This document shows, in pieces, positions 1-11,032 of a stretch of 64,000 nucleotides of DNA. The number at the start of each line of letters is the position of its first letter. Position 1 is the first letter of the stretch. Under the pieces are notes generated by a model. The model saw only the letters and a program-made list of their open reading frames with translations. It did no database searches and was not told where the DNA came from. Source of the DNA: Zasmidium citrigriseum (taxonomy: Eukaryota; Ascomycota; Dothideomycetes; Mycosphaerellales; Mycosphaerellaceae); the NCBI GenBank assembly GCA_002786025.1, contig NHNW01000006.1, positions 372,001-436,000 on the forward strand, in the 5' to 3' direction. The translations under genes and the position numbers were made by a program.

Positions 1-1138
1 GATTACAGGAAGTATGGATTTGGAGATTGGCCAGGAGGCAACGCGACAAACCCGTATACCAACAAAACGTTGCCGTACACTGGTTATGTCCCTGTCGACG
101 ACTTCGTTTCCGACCTCATCCTCCCAGAAATGCTCACGCTCGCATCGATGGGCACAGAAATCATGTGGGTAAGTTAGGATCCACCCTCAAAACACTTTCC
201 CATCTTCAGGCCGATACTAACGACCACCCAGTGCGACATAGGCGGCCCCAACCTCACAGCCGAATTCGCCGCCCAATACTTCAACTCCATGGCCTCCAAG
301 AACAAACAAGTCCTGCTCAACAGTAAGTCTAAAGGGCCGAAGGCATGCCGTTGCATGTCTAAGACATACTGACTTCTCCCCTTTACTAGACCGCTGCGGT
401 CTCCCCGGCGACTTCGACACGCCCGAATACGCGCGCTACGAAGCCGTGCAACGCCGCAAATGGGAATCAAACCTCGGAATGGACCCCTACTCCTACGGCT
501 TCAACCGCGCAACCCCCGTTTCCGCCTACCTCGCCCCCGTCGACATCGTCCGCAGCCTCGTGGACATCGTCAGCAAGAACGGAAACTTCCTGCTCGATAT
601 AGGACCGAGAGCTGATGGGACTATCGTTGAGGTGGAAAAGGAGAATTTGCGGGATGCTGGGAAGTGGATCAAGGAACATGGGGAGGCGATTTTTAATACG
701 ACGTTTTGGTTTGTGACGCCTGAGGAGGGGGAGAGTGTGAGGTTTACGCAGACGGGAAATGCGTTTTATGTTTTGACGCTGGCGAGGCCGAATTCTACGC
801 TGGTGCTGGATTCGCCGGTGCCGTATGTGGAGGGTGATGAAGTGGTGGTTGTGGGTGGGAATATGAGTGGGACTGTGGTGCCGAGTAGGTTGTTGGGGAA
901 TGGGAGTCTGGTGTTGGATGTTAGTGAGGCGGTGCAGGGGGCTGATCGGTATAGTTGGGTGTTTAAGATTCCTTTTGGGGGTGTAGAGGGTGGGAATGGG
1001 ACGACGGGGACGGGGAATGGAACGTATGTTAATCCTGGAGGGGCGGAGCAACAAGTGAATGACGCTTCGAGGGCAGGTCTTGGGTCGAGCGTGGTCGCCA
1101 TTATCTTTGCAGTAGCTGCTGCTCTGATTCTGTCATGA
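1..1138 (+). CDS. alpha-L-fucosidase (GH29), 5'-partial, GPI-anchored
   Basis: Glycoside hydrolase family 29 enzyme that would release terminal L-fucose from glycans at the cell surface. The 5' end lies outside the window. Three exons are visible: 1-168, 232-322 and 390-1138, with introns 169-231 (gtaagt, branch ctaac) and 323-389. The spliced protein runs through MWCDIGGPN, where the Asp after Trp-Cys matches the GH29 nucleophile position by family knowledge, and then NNRCGLPGDFDTPEY, a typical family landmark. The C-terminus carries many NxT/S sequons followed by a small-residue region and a hydrophobic tail (GLGSSVVAIIFAVAAALILS), which looks like a GPI-attachment signal. It converges on ERG1, with 130 bp between the stop codons. 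Function is confident; the GPI anchor is inferred. Confidence 0.88.
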
Positions 1139-1268
1139 GTCAGGAAGAGGAAGATGATTGATAATTCTCACAATTAATATTCCAGCTCTATACAAGTCCG
1201 TTCTGTCGCCAGAGTCGTGCTGTATGCAAATCTATACAATTAGTGCTGCGATCCCCTATCGCTCTTCT

Positions 1269-2765
1269 CTAACTTCTCAACTCCGAGAAAATGTATGGGA
1301 AGATGACGACACATGCTTTCCAGAACACCCCGATGCTAGAGATCATCCTGACGGGCAAGAGCAAGGGGTTTCCGGTGGTGATGTATATCAAGATGGCGTA
1401 CAAAGCCACGGCGAAGAAGTGGTAGAAGAGGACAAAGGGTTGTCGGATGATGCCGGCCAGGAGACCAACAGGCCCGTCAATGCAGTTGCCGCCGAGCTTG
1501 AAGTAGTGGAAGCATCCCATCTGTAGAGCTTTGAGTTGGGGATCGTCAGCCGCGAAAAGGGAGTAAAGGGCTTGTGCCAGGATGTTGATGACGGATGTCA
1601 GGTTCTTCCTCTTCCAGTGGAAGCTGCGCATTTGCTTCAGAACGGTCTTCGTGTCGTCGAGAAGGGGAACATTCTCAGGACTGAGCAAGTCCGATAGTAG
1701 CACCACGTCGTTGAAAGCCACAGTCATGCCTCCTCCGGTGAGTGGATGTCTCATGTTCATTGCGTCTCCGAGGATGAGCAGGCCCGCTGTGCGATTCGTC
1801 GTCGGTGGTAGCCACGAGTTGGGCATACTTCGTAGCCGGTCGCGGTCAATAGCAGCCAGGAAACTTGGCTGGACTTCCTTCGGCAGAGCCGGAACAACGA
1901 CGTTCTTGAGGTGACCTTTCACGCCACCATTCTGCACGGAAGCTGAAGGCAGATTCTCTGGAATATCTACGAGCGCTCGTGTCTCGTGTGTGCCAATTTG
2001 GTAGAGAAGAATCGGAGCGCCATCGCTGAGGATGACATGGCCATGACCGGGCATTGGGAGTTTAGCATCGATGAGTTCCAACCCCCAAAACTTCGATTTG
2101 GCGACTGGCGTGTCTGTGCGAAACTCTTTGCGGAACTTGCTGGCGTAGCCGTCCGCCACGATGGTCAAGCATCCAAAGTACGAGTCCTGTTCTCCGTTTC
2201 GAATCGCTTGGGCCCCCAAAATCTGGTCGGTGAAACTGCATCGTATGAGTTCGGTCGCGGTCGCTTCGACCACCGTCACATTGGGATTGGACATGGCCTT
2301 CTGTCGTAATCGCTGGATGAATCTTCCGTGGTGAAATGACCGCCCTTCTGGCCGCTTCCTCTTGGTCCCTCTCATCTCATCCGTATGGCTCTTTTCTGCA
2401 TCTTGTTGTACATCTCTCGCATTTTCCGGGTATGGTATCCGCACTTCCTCGCCATGGTATATCACGTCGTAGCCGAAGACCTTGACAGCATCGATCTCTT
2501 CCAAACAATCCCTCAATCCCAACGTTTCCAGCGCCTGCACGCCGCCAGGTTGCAGCAATTCGCCAACAATACGATCAGGCTCTTTCAACGACTTCTCGAG
2601 TAGTATCACACTCCTCCCCTGATTACCCAGCGCCCAGGCGACCGCGCATCCAAAGATACCGGCGCCTATGACGACAACATCTGCTTCGTGGTGTTCTGTT
2701 CGCATCTTTTCGGCGTGGTGGCTCAGGGCGGGACGCGCAGTCTGCGCGATCGTGGTCGTGGACAT
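1269..2765 (-). CDS. ERG1: squalene epoxidase (squalene monooxygenase)
   Basis: FAD-dependent monooxygenase of the endoplasmic reticulum that converts squalene to 2,3-oxidosqualene in ergosterol synthesis; it is the allylamine target. Single exon, 498 residues, a normal length for fungal Erg1. The N-terminal Rossmann motif VVIGAGIFGCAVAW binds the FAD ADP moiety, followed by the acidic LLEKSLKEPDRIVGE segment. The second FAD motif, GDAMNMRHPLTGGGMTVAF, lies near residue 335. The C-terminus has two hydrophobic helices ending FPYIFSELRS, consistent with membrane attachment. The start at 2765 leaves about 28 residues before the FAD domain; a second Met at residue 21 (MRTEHHE) is a possible alternative start. 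Transcribed convergently with the fucosidase. Confidence 0.95.
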   Translation of the reverse strand: MSTTTIAQTARPALSHHAEKMRTEHHEADVVVIGAGIFGCAVAWALGNQGRSVILLEKSLKEPDRIVGELLQPGGVQALETLGLRDCLEEIDAVKVFGYDVIYHGEEVRIPYPENARDVQQDAEKSHTDEMRGTKRKRPEGRSFHHGRFIQRLRQKAMSNPNVTVVEATATELIRCSFTDQILGAQAIRNGEQDSYFGCLTIVADGYASKFRKEFRTDTPVAKSKFWGLELIDAKLPMPGHGHVILSDGAPILLYQIGTHETRALVDIPENLPSASVQNGGVKGHLKNVVVPALPKEVQPSFLAAIDRDRLRSMPNSWLPPTTNRTAGLLILGDAMNMRHPLTGGGMTVAFNDVVLLSDLLSPENVPLLDDTKTVLKQMRSFHWKRKNLTSVINILAQALYSLFAADDPQLKALQMGCFHYFKLGGNCIDGPVGLLAGIIRQPFVLFYHFFAVALYAILIYITTGNPLLLPVRMISSIGVFWKACVVIFPYIFSELRS

Positions 2766-4223
2766 GGCCGGTTATATGCGAGGCGAGCGCAGGGCTCAGC
2801 GACCAATGCGAGGAGGCTGAATAGTCAGGTCGAGCAATGCGTGGCGTGTGTGACTGGGAAATGGTTCGATTGTTGCGAAATGTCCCTGAGGCTTTCGCAT
2901 TGGACCCTTGTCTTGCTCTCGCCATCGAGCCACATCGCCCCACTTATTTGAGATTAGCGAGAACCTTATCCGGTCCGTGCCCTCCGTTCACCGACTTCAC
3001 ATTAAGGGTGGTGTGGACTCCCTCACCTTCTTTCACATCTTCATCACTCACATGTTACCCTCAATGCATAGCCACTGAAGATCGACCCAACGCTCAGAGC
3101 CGCCACTGTACTTTCCATTCAATGGACCCCGTTTCCGAAGTTCTTTCAGAGGCATAATCCGTGAAAGAGAACGTGAGGTATGAAATGGTAGATTTCTCAC
3201 ATTGGCGCTGAATCTAGCTTGTTCGGCCAAAAAGATATCATCTTGGACTTGAAATCTTCATGTCAAACTTCGCTCCAGTTGCAATTGAAGCAGGCAGATT
3301 ATCACCGAAGTTGAGAGCTATCAGGCCATCATGATCAGAATCGTTGGCAGAACTTTTGTGGACAGGGTCTACGGTATGCCAGCCGGATTGCGACGTCACA
3401 TTCGTCGCTTTGAGTCTAGAAAGATCCGAAAGATTTGGGTGTGACGATAGCTGCCTCAAACCACCGAACGAATGTTCTCACGATACCACAGGACCGACCT
3501 ACACTGAAGCGAAGAGAGAACCTGGTCAAAAAAGTCATTGCATTTCATATGCCTAACTGCGTCCCATATGGGCGGTGGATGATCCATGGTCTCCAAAGCG
3601 GAACGACGAAGCCGATCCGCGAAGCCAAAAAGGCCACAGCCTGATGGCCACGACCGAGACTCGAACCGGGGCCAAAAAACTTGACCTATACGCTCGTTTT
3701 CCCAGCCGGAGCTGGGAGTCGTTAGCACGTATAGGTCGAGGTAAACAGCATCTGGTGAAAGGATAGGGTTTACTATCATCACCTGCGGTTTTTCTCGTTG
3801 GCGCTCAACCGCTGAACCACGGAGCCGGAGCTTCGTGGTTACTCGCTGCGGTTGATTGGAAGCACCAGCACCTCGACGCAATATATAAGTCAATTTCAGC
3901 AGCCTGCTGCCCCGCGACATGGAAATTCTGGCTTGCGCAGTCTTGACCACGAATTTGTCGCTGGCGCCTGCGTCGCAGTGAGGTGAGACATGGCGGCCAG
4001 CGCCACCGCCATCACATGCTCAGTCCTCTTAATTGAGACGCAGTGAGTAATTTCACGTGCGAGTGCCCTCTGGTGCTATCGTAGTCAGTGAGTCAATCCT
4101 CGCGCAGATAAGTTATCGCGACATGCCTGCCCTACGGCGCCTCGCATCGACAAACGTCAACCACCTCGACTACCCACAATCTGGCCATCTCCTTCAAGCA
4201 CACTCGAGTCTCGACATCACGAG
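2766..4223. other. intergenic, 1.46 kb
   Basis: Carries the ERG1 5' region and the promoter of the coiled-coil gene. I see no credible protein gene. Reading frames spanning 3456-3950 on the minus strand overlap the hairpin-rich segment described separately and show no family resemblance. Confidence 0.6.
3632..3853 (-). other. structured, tRNA-like noncoding segment
   Basis: About 220 bp of nested inverted repeats. Arms 3683-3692/3728-3737 (gacctatacg/cgtataggtc) enclose a hairpin at 3701-3716 (cccagc-cgga-gctggg). A 17-bp imperfect hairpin spans 3807-3853 with the same cgga loop, which is a C(UCCG)G, UNCG-type tetraloop if transcribed from the minus strand. On the minus strand, tggttcagcggttgagcgc (3819-3801) resembles a pol III A box and ggttcgagtct (3667-3657) a B box, but they lie about 134 bp apart, and a run of six Ts and a mismatched T-stem argue against a working tRNA. 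A decayed tRNA, a SINE remnant or an independent structured RNA are all possible. Confidence 0.35.
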
Positions 4224-4880
4224 GTGCCGCCAAATACGACCATGGAATCACCACCACCGTCGCTGGTGCAGCAAATTCAAGCGCTGGAGCGTGAGAGAGA
4301 CGATGCAAAGGCGGAAGCTGAAACACACAAGAAGGAGGTCGAGCGCCTGCGCAACGCACAACGAGTCAATCGCGAGCTCATGCTGAAATCCAGCGAAGAG
4401 TGGCAGAAACGTACAGACACGATCAAGTGCTATCTCGTGGATGCGACCAGCAAATTGGCCCTGCAGACACAGGAGCTGGAGCAAACGAAACGAGCCAAGA
4501 GCAATGCGGCCGGGGCACCCTCCAGTCTTCCAGCAACCGAGCAGACAACAGCAGAGGCCATTGCGGCGATGAAGGAGTTCCTCAACAAGAATGCAGAGAT
4601 CACGGGAGATAAGGTGTTCGGGATGGGAAAGGAGTTCGACCACTTGAGATCGCTGCTCGACAAGATACCAGAGTCTGCTCCGAGAGACCGTGCGAAGAGC
4701 AGCGAGGTAATGCACAAGTTGGCCGACACAAACGAGACACCACTCGCAGCGTTTGGCAACCTCAAAGTAGTGAAGGGTGGCGGACAGCGGCCGGATCATC
4801 GTGACGACAAGGACAAGAAGGGAAGCGTGAAGGCAGTGGCGGGAATCGAGCCAAACAAGAGAATCAAGACTTCGGGATGA
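4224..4880 (+). CDS. hypothetical coiled-coil protein
   Basis: Single-exon protein of 218 residues that I do not recognise. Residues about 14-90 are rich in E, K, R and Q with heptad-like spacing (ALERERDDAKAEAETHKKEV) and likely form a coiled coil. A low-complexity A/S/T linker follows, then a second helical segment about 110-150, and a basic C-terminus (RDDKDKKGSVK, ending PNKRIKTSG) that could serve as a nuclear localisation signal. Met7 (4242) is an equally plausible start. Codon use resembles its neighbours. No catalytic motif is visible. Confidence 0.6.
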   Translation: MPPNTTMESPPPSLVQQIQALERERDDAKAEAETHKKEVERLRNAQRVNRELMLKSSEEWQKRTDTIKCYLVDATSKLALQTQELEQTKRAKSNAAGAPSSLPATEQTTAEAIAAMKEFLNKNAEITGDKVFGMGKEFDHLRSLLDKIPESAPRDRAKSSEVMHKLADTNETPLAAFGNLKVVKGGGQRPDHRDDKDKKGSVKAVAGIEPNKRIKTSG

Positions 4881-5462
4881 TCGGAGCAGTCTGCTCTTTC
4901 ATTAGGATGTTAATAGCGATAGATGTAAAATTAGGGGCGAGAAGACATCTTAAACCCGAAGGAAGGAAGTTGCCAAGCCTCTCGGCTCCACAATTCGGCA
5001 CTTGTGGCCAATCACACAAGACACGTCATCCTCTTTCGATTGGCCGGAGTCAAGGGCGACTACAAGCAACTGCCAAAGAGCTTGTGTTCATTCACTTATC
5101 AAGAACATCTCTTGGCGAACGTGTCAGGGCTATATTTGAACGTGTTCCAGATTCCAAATTCGTCATTGCAGTCCCCGCAAAGTCAGCGCGGGGGAACATA
5201 CCGTTACATACGAAGCCACGTTGACGGTTGCCACGATTGGATCGAGGCCCATTGAGATCGGGCAGTCTCGGGCGAAATCGCCATCCATCATCACCTTTCC
5301 ATCACAGTCCTCCTGCCATTGGCCGCCATTCGCCCTCGGTACGACTCTACCTGCTGCCAATACATCTTTCCCTGCGAGCCTTCTTCTTCCTTGTCCTAAG
5401 CAACATCGAGGGGAACCTGAGAACAAGACTGCACACGTCGTCTGTGCTTCCTGGCCGTCAAA
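4881..5462. other. intergenic, NRAMP promoter region
   Basis: 582 bp upstream of the metal transporter. C/T-rich stretches occur at about 5280-5400, as is usual for fungal promoters and 5' leaders. No gene seen. Confidence 0.6.
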
Positions 5463-7329
5463 ATGAACTGCCCTTCGCGGACGGACCCGGAGCTTCCAGA
5501 TGACTTCAATCAAAACCCCAATCCATTGGCAGGCGACACCACCACCAGGAGCGATCTAGGCAGAGTCGCCAGTGCCCGCGTTCAGCACGATCACAAAGTC
5601 GACAAGCAAGACGGACCCAACGTCGAGTTGCGCCAGATCGGCGGACCAAGCGACACCGATGGACCTCGTCGCCGCAAGTTCTCGAGCGGTGGGGACACTG
5701 ATTCCTCCATCGCTCGCCCGCGGTTTGGAGAGCGGATGTTTGGGCGCGTAAAGCTGCTCAACTCTGCTGCGAGACATGGTACCGACAATGACGACGACCT
5801 CTCTCGCCCTCCAGACCGCCCGCTGCCTCGATGGCAGCAAACCTTCCTCCGCTTCAGACGTGCCGTCTGGAAATACATCCGCTTCATCGGACCCGGCTTC
5901 ATGATTGCCGTGGCCTACATCGACCCAGGAAACTATGCCACCGACGCTGCCGCTGGTGCTTCTTACCGATTCCGCTTGCTCTTCATGGTTCTGCTGTCCA
6001 ACATCTTCGCCATCTTCTTGCAGTCGCTCTGCATCAAGATGAGCACGGTCACAGGGTTGAACTTGGCAGAGATGAACAAGGCACACTGTCCTCGCTGGCT
6101 CAACTACGCTCTGTACTTCTTTGGCGAGGCCTGCGTGATAGCGACGGACATCGCTGAAGTCATTGGTTTTGCGATTGCCTTGACGTTGTTGGCCCCGAAG
6201 CTTCCAATCGTTGCTGCATGCGTCATCTCAATTGTCGATGTAATGTTCATCCTCATATTCTACCGCCCAGATGGATCCATGAAAGCACTGAGACTGTTTG
6301 AGTGCTTCGTCATGTTGCTTGTCCTAGGAGTGGCGATTTGCTTCTGCTACCAGCTATCCCTGATCAAGAATGCCACTGTTGGTGAGGTATTCAAAGGTTA
6401 CCTGCCATCAAATGCCGTTATTGAGACCCCAGGGTGAGTAGTCTCTCATCGTCGGAGCGCTCTTCGTCTAACCTGGTTATAGTCTCTACCAAGCATGCGG
6501 TGTCCTAGGCGCCACAGTGATGCCTCACTCCCTGTACTTGGGCAGCGCATTGAACCAGCCTCGTCTTATGCAGTACGACATCAAGCATGGCAATTACCGC
6601 GTCCCAGAAGAAGACGACTCGGTACTGCACGAGAAGTACCGCCCATCTCTACAGGCAATCCGATCTTGCATGACGACCTCAATCATCGAACTAGGGGTTT
6701 CGCTCTTCACATTCGCACTGTTCATAAACTCGGCAATCCTCATCGTATGTGGAGCCAGCCTGTACAACGTGGATGGCGCAGCAGATGCAGACCTCTACGG
6801 AATCTACAATCTCCTTCGCGAGCAGCTCAACCATGCTGCCGCTACCGTGTTCGCAGTCGCGTTACTTCTCTCTGGCTGCTCGGCCGGTATCGTCTGCACC
6901 ATGGCCGGCCAAATGATCAGCGAGGGCCAACTCAACTGGAAACTCAAGCCTTGGCTGACTCGTCTCATCACCCGTTCAATCTCCATCGTCCCCGCCCTAC
7001 TCGTCGCAGGTACGATTGGCAAAGATGGACTCTCGGAGGCCCTTGTTGGATCGCAGGTCGCTTTGAGTGTGATCCTACCATTCGTCTCCGCGCCCTTGAT
7101 CTACTACACCAGTCGCAACAAGTACATGACTGTTGTCACTTCGGCAAGCAACATTCGCCTTGGGGACAACATCCGTACAGGAGATGTTGAGGATGATCAG
7201 GAGGGAACGCACTCGGTGGTGAAAATGAGGAATCACTGGTTGGTCACGGGCTTTGGCTTCTTGATCTGGCTGTTGATTGTGGTCATGAATGTGGCCAATA
7301 TCGTCCTCGTGGCGTTGGGGAAGAGTTAG
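5463..7329 (+). CDS. NRAMP-family divalent metal transporter (Smf type)
   Basis: Proton-coupled importer of Mn2+, Fe2+ and related metals at the plasma or endosomal membrane. Two exons, 5463-6433 and 6483-7329, joined across a 49-bp intron (gtgagt, acceptor tatag), give 605 residues, close to yeast Smf1/2. The first about 135 residues are hydrophilic and cytosolic. Transmembrane helix 1 carries the metal-binding DPGN motif (residues 154-157, AYIDPGNYATDAAAGAS), and helix 6 carries the companion MPHSLYLGSAL motif at about residue 336. Around 11 hydrophobic segments are visible. A ferric reductase lies 1.1 kb downstream on the opposite strand, so the two may act in the same iron or copper uptake route. 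Which SMF paralogue this is cannot be told from sequence alone. Confidence 0.93.
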
Positions 7330-7554
7330 ACGAAGTGCTGAGGCGAAGAATGGAAGGAAGCTCGATCTTTCTCGTGGTGAGACGGGATCGATTGGGCGAA
7401 TCAGTGTTTGAGACGAAGTCCAGGCGTTTGGGTGATAATGATTTGAGCCAGAGCTAATGAGAGCACAACAGGACAAAGACCAGCAGATCTGCCGCTATAC
7501 AGAAGAAAATACACCAACACTCATTTACCATCGGATCATTGCCCTTTCTTCGGC

Positions 7555-8189
7555 CTAACCATCCACGCACTCTCCTGCTGCCCCCCACCCCTCAACCTCA
7601 ACATCCACAACAACGTCCCTTACCCAAACAGACCCACACTTCTAATAAAACCCCCTTCCCTCCCTACTACTCTCAACAACAACCTCCACAACAACCTCCA
7701 TACCCAGCTCATCCGCCCTCCGACACCCCCACTCAACCAACTTCCTCCTATCCCCCATACCCTGAACCTCAGGGTCCATAGCCAAAACATCCAAAATCAC
7801 GATCCTCCCCTGCACGGCTTTGATCGCAGCATTCATATCTTCCATGAACGCATCACTCAGCTTCTCATATTGCTTCCACGTCTCCTCTGAGTAGCCTGTG
7901 TTTCCGCCGGGTAGGGGGTATTCTTTCTCTGGGGGTGCGCGGTCATTGCAGATGTGCCAGCGGGCCATTCCGCAGATTCGACCTGTTGAGCTTTGCAGTA
8001 GACAATTGTGGGGTCATGAGGCTGCTTTTGGAGAAAGCGATATGTGCCGGTTCGGTGGCCGGTGGGAATGTCATGGGCTGGGTAAGTGAGGTCACAGAAG
8101 GGTTCGTTGTAGCGGAAGGCGAGGGAGGTGATTTCGAAGAGGCAGGAGAGGTCGGTGTTGGTGGCTTCGAGGACGCGGATTGAGGACAT
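7555..8189 (-). pseudogene. GNAT-family N-acetyltransferase, broken
   Basis: The N-terminal half from Met at 8189 (MSSIRVLEATNTDLSCLFEI, then NEPFCDLTYPAHDIPTGHR to DPTIVYCKA) and the C-terminal half (MARWHICNDRAPPEKEYPLP, then VILDVLAMDPEVQGMGDRRK) together make one fungal GNAT protein, but they lie in different frames that meet near 7965-7975, with no room for an intron and about nine expected residues missing. After EGRGFY an in-frame TAG at 7642-7644 interrupts a sequence that continues recognisably as KCGSVWVRDVVVDVEVEGW to a stop at 7555-7557. A deletion or frameshift plus a nonsense change argue for a pseudogene; sequencing error could explain one lesion but hardly both. Confidence 0.7.
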
Positions 8190-8471
8190 TGTCAGTATCC
8201 GTAAATCAAAACCAGAGATGTCTTCGATCGACGTCACGACCGTTTCAACCTCGTTGATAAAGGCATTAATGCTTCCAGCGAACGATGTGAGTCATCAGCA
8301 ATACGCATTCGCATCGTGATCTCCAAGTTTTCACTCTTGAGATTGAGGAACAGGATGTATATCAAACGTGTTTGAACTTTTCGAACTCGACTCTGCCATT
8401 CGTGGTATCGTCCTAACATCTAAGCATCGAACAGAGATCACAACAAACAGCCTCTTACAACATGATGACAT

Positions 8472-11032
8472 CTACCACACCATAGTCTCATTGTAATACC
8501 CCAGCTCAACACCCTCCTCATGCAAAACATTGACAACAGCCTTCCGGCAAACATCCGACATCTGCGGCGTACCACAAGTAACAACAGCCAGACTGTTCTT
8601 CGCCATCTGGCGATGCTCTCTCATGACACCCTCAATATCCGGACGACCAAACTTGATCTCATACGGTGGATGAGCAGGCAGCTTGGCGGGATCATGAGCC
8701 TCTTCCTCGGCGGCGGAGGTGAGGTAGACGGTCATCTTGACGCGGTCGGTGTGGATGGCAGATGCGAGCTCGTTGGCGCAGATGTCATCAGGGAGGTGGC
8801 GTTGTGGTACAGCCCAGGCGATGTGGACCTTTGTGGTGGAGTTCTTGGCCATGAGGAAGTGGGTGTGGGAGATGGCGGCGGTGATACCACTACCTCCGCA
8901 GACGACGAGGACGTCAGAGTAGCCGGACAGATCGAGAGCCTCGCCGTATGGACCTTCCAAGAAGATGGTCTGTTGAGTTGAGGTGATGGAGACGTCGGAG
9001 GAGAGAAGCTTCTTTTGCAGGCGTCCGGTCATTCCGGCGTAGGGGCGAACCAGCATCTGTTGGTTGTCAGTACGATCACTCTCGTCGATGGATGATCGCG
9101 AACTTACAGTATGAGCAGTCTCTCCCGCAGAGTACTCGCCAGAGACAGCGGACACCGAGGTACCCATTTCCTTGGCCATGACAGACTGGGATGGAGATGG
9201 TGGAATAGAGCTGCCGGAGCGGCGCCAGGAGCACAGGGTGAATGGATGGCTCTCATAGCCGCGAAGACCAGATGGCATGTAGAGATAGTAGAAAAGACCC
9301 GGGACGACTGGTTTGTCTGGCATGAAGTCGGTGATGTCGAGGCGAACCATCTCAGTCGTGCGGCAGTAGGTAGCCGTCGCCTTGACGCCCTTGGTAAAGC
9401 GAGGCATGACCGAGATGAAGATCGTGCGGCCCACGCGCAGAACTCTGTCGATAGCCCAGATGGCGATGCATCTAATAGATGGTCAGCATGCTTTGTGGTA
9501 GGAGAGAAGACTAGATACTCACGGGTATAGGAAGTAGTTGAACTCGCCGCTGAAGATCTTGACGTGGTACCACATCGTTACGAAGAAGATCAAAGCCATC
9601 CCGATGTGCACCATCAGGAAGAGGTCGTAATACCTCTCCCGGAAGTAGTATGCGGAGGCGCCAAGCATCAAGCACATGAAGACAGTAGCCTGCGAACCTG
9701 GTCAGCTTCGAACCCTGAGCAAGAAGAACTATTTCCAACTCACAATGACACCGCACCACCAGTACTGATCCTTGTACGAGGCGTAGTATCCAGAGGCGCT
9801 TCCGTCGTACTCAATGAACTCGAAGACAGTGTAGGCGATGGAGTGAATGACAGCGTGAACGACCGAGATCCTGGCAATCCATCGGTGGAACCGGTTGTAG
9901 GTCGCAAACGACCATCCAGTAAGCCACATAAATGGATCATTGCGAGCAGCGAAGATCCATACCATCGGAAGCTGGGCGATTGCCAGAAAGCCAGTGCGAT
10001 CGGCGACGTAGCGAGCCAGCTGGAGGTTGTGTGCCGGATAATACTGGTTGCCAGTGAACAGATCGTAGGCTGGAAAGCACATGATGAAGTTCATGATCAG
10101 GTAGAGGACCAAGATGATGCTCTCGAGACGTGGTGGGATTGTGTACGTCCATGCGACGGCCTCGGCTTGGTGCTTCGAGAATGTCGCAGGGAGGATAAGA
10201 GTCTTGCGGATCCAAAGCCACCAGCTGGCCTCGCCGGAGCCAGGCGCTCTCTTGATGAACATTGAAGCACGGTAGATCATGCCAACGAGCAGAACCAGTC
10301 CCCTACAAGTTGTCAGTTCTATCCGTAAGATTGCATGACTTCAAGCTCTTGAAGGAGCTGCAACAGGCTTGAGTTTTTGCGACAAAGACGCAGGTCGCTT
10401 GGTAAATCTTCTAACAACGAAGGTATACTCACCAGAATCCGATCATTGAGAAAGCGAAGTCGAAGCTAGCGTCCCAGTTGAGGTAGAATTTGGCCTTTCC
10501 GACTTTTCAGTCTTGTTTTGTTACTCATTGCCAACATTGTACTTACGACAGTTCGTACACCAAGCTCGTGCCAATCCGCGTCTGGGATGATTGGATCGTT
10601 GATTGGAGCCTCAGCGGTTGCAAGGGCAGCGGTTGAGTTCATAACTGGGACCTGATCGAGCTCTTCCTGGGACAGGAGAAGGGAGTCGATCGTTGGCAAA
10701 GTGATCCCTGCGTTCAGTTCACACTCGCTTGACAACCCAGCTCGACCTGCAACCGACTCTTCATAGTTGCAGTACTTCTGGGAGCAGTAGAACATGGACT
10801 TGATCTTGGGAGTGTTGGAGCACTCATTGAGGTAGTAGTCGTCCGGGCCACCGGGAGGCGTGACGTTGAAGGTGAAGGAGTCCACATCTGTGTAGCAGCC
10901 ATTGAAACAATACTGTTTTGGACCGGGATAGTACTTCTTGTACCAGCTGTATTCTTGAACGGGTTCGTTCGCGGCGATAGATGAGGTAAAGAGGGAGGCA
11001 AGGGCCAACGCTGACGATAGACGGAAAGCCAT
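8472..11032 (-). CDS. ferric/cupric-chelate reductase (FRE family)
   Basis: Plasma-membrane flavocytochrome b that reduces extracellular ferric or cupric chelates with cytosolic NADPH. Six exons on the minus strand: 11032-10547, 10494-10433, 10302-9744, 9689-9523, 9471-9108 and 9056-8472, all with GT-AG borders and consistent phase, giving 740 residues. A signal peptide (MAFRLSSALALASLFTSSIA) leads into a Cys-containing extracellular domain. The membrane domain has the ferric_reduct arrangement with paired His (FHRWIARISVVHAVIHS). The cytosolic part shows the FAD motif HPFTLCSW, the NADPH motif VVCGGSGIT and a CGTP near the end, finishing NETMVW. The intron 9107-9057 is 51 bp and in frame, so its retention would add 17 residues. 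Family is certain, metal preference is not. Confidence 0.93.

Noticed and set aside
467..1054. 195-codon minus-strand frame rich in R, H and P
   Set aside because: It is the antisense shadow of the fucosidase, produced by G/T-rich codon use on the coding strand.
3643..3826. A functional intron-containing tRNA gene
   Set aside because: Acceptor pairing has a mismatch, the T-stem is imperfect, no sensible anticodon loop is formed and six consecutive Ts precede the B box.
3456..3950. 164-codon minus-strand frame
   Set aside because: It runs through the hairpin segment, has no domain or signal, and its composition is not protein-like.
9057..9107. 17 extra residues in the ferric reductase
   Set aside because: The segment has a gtaagt donor, tactgac branch point and caacag acceptor, so it is an intron that happens to be in frame.
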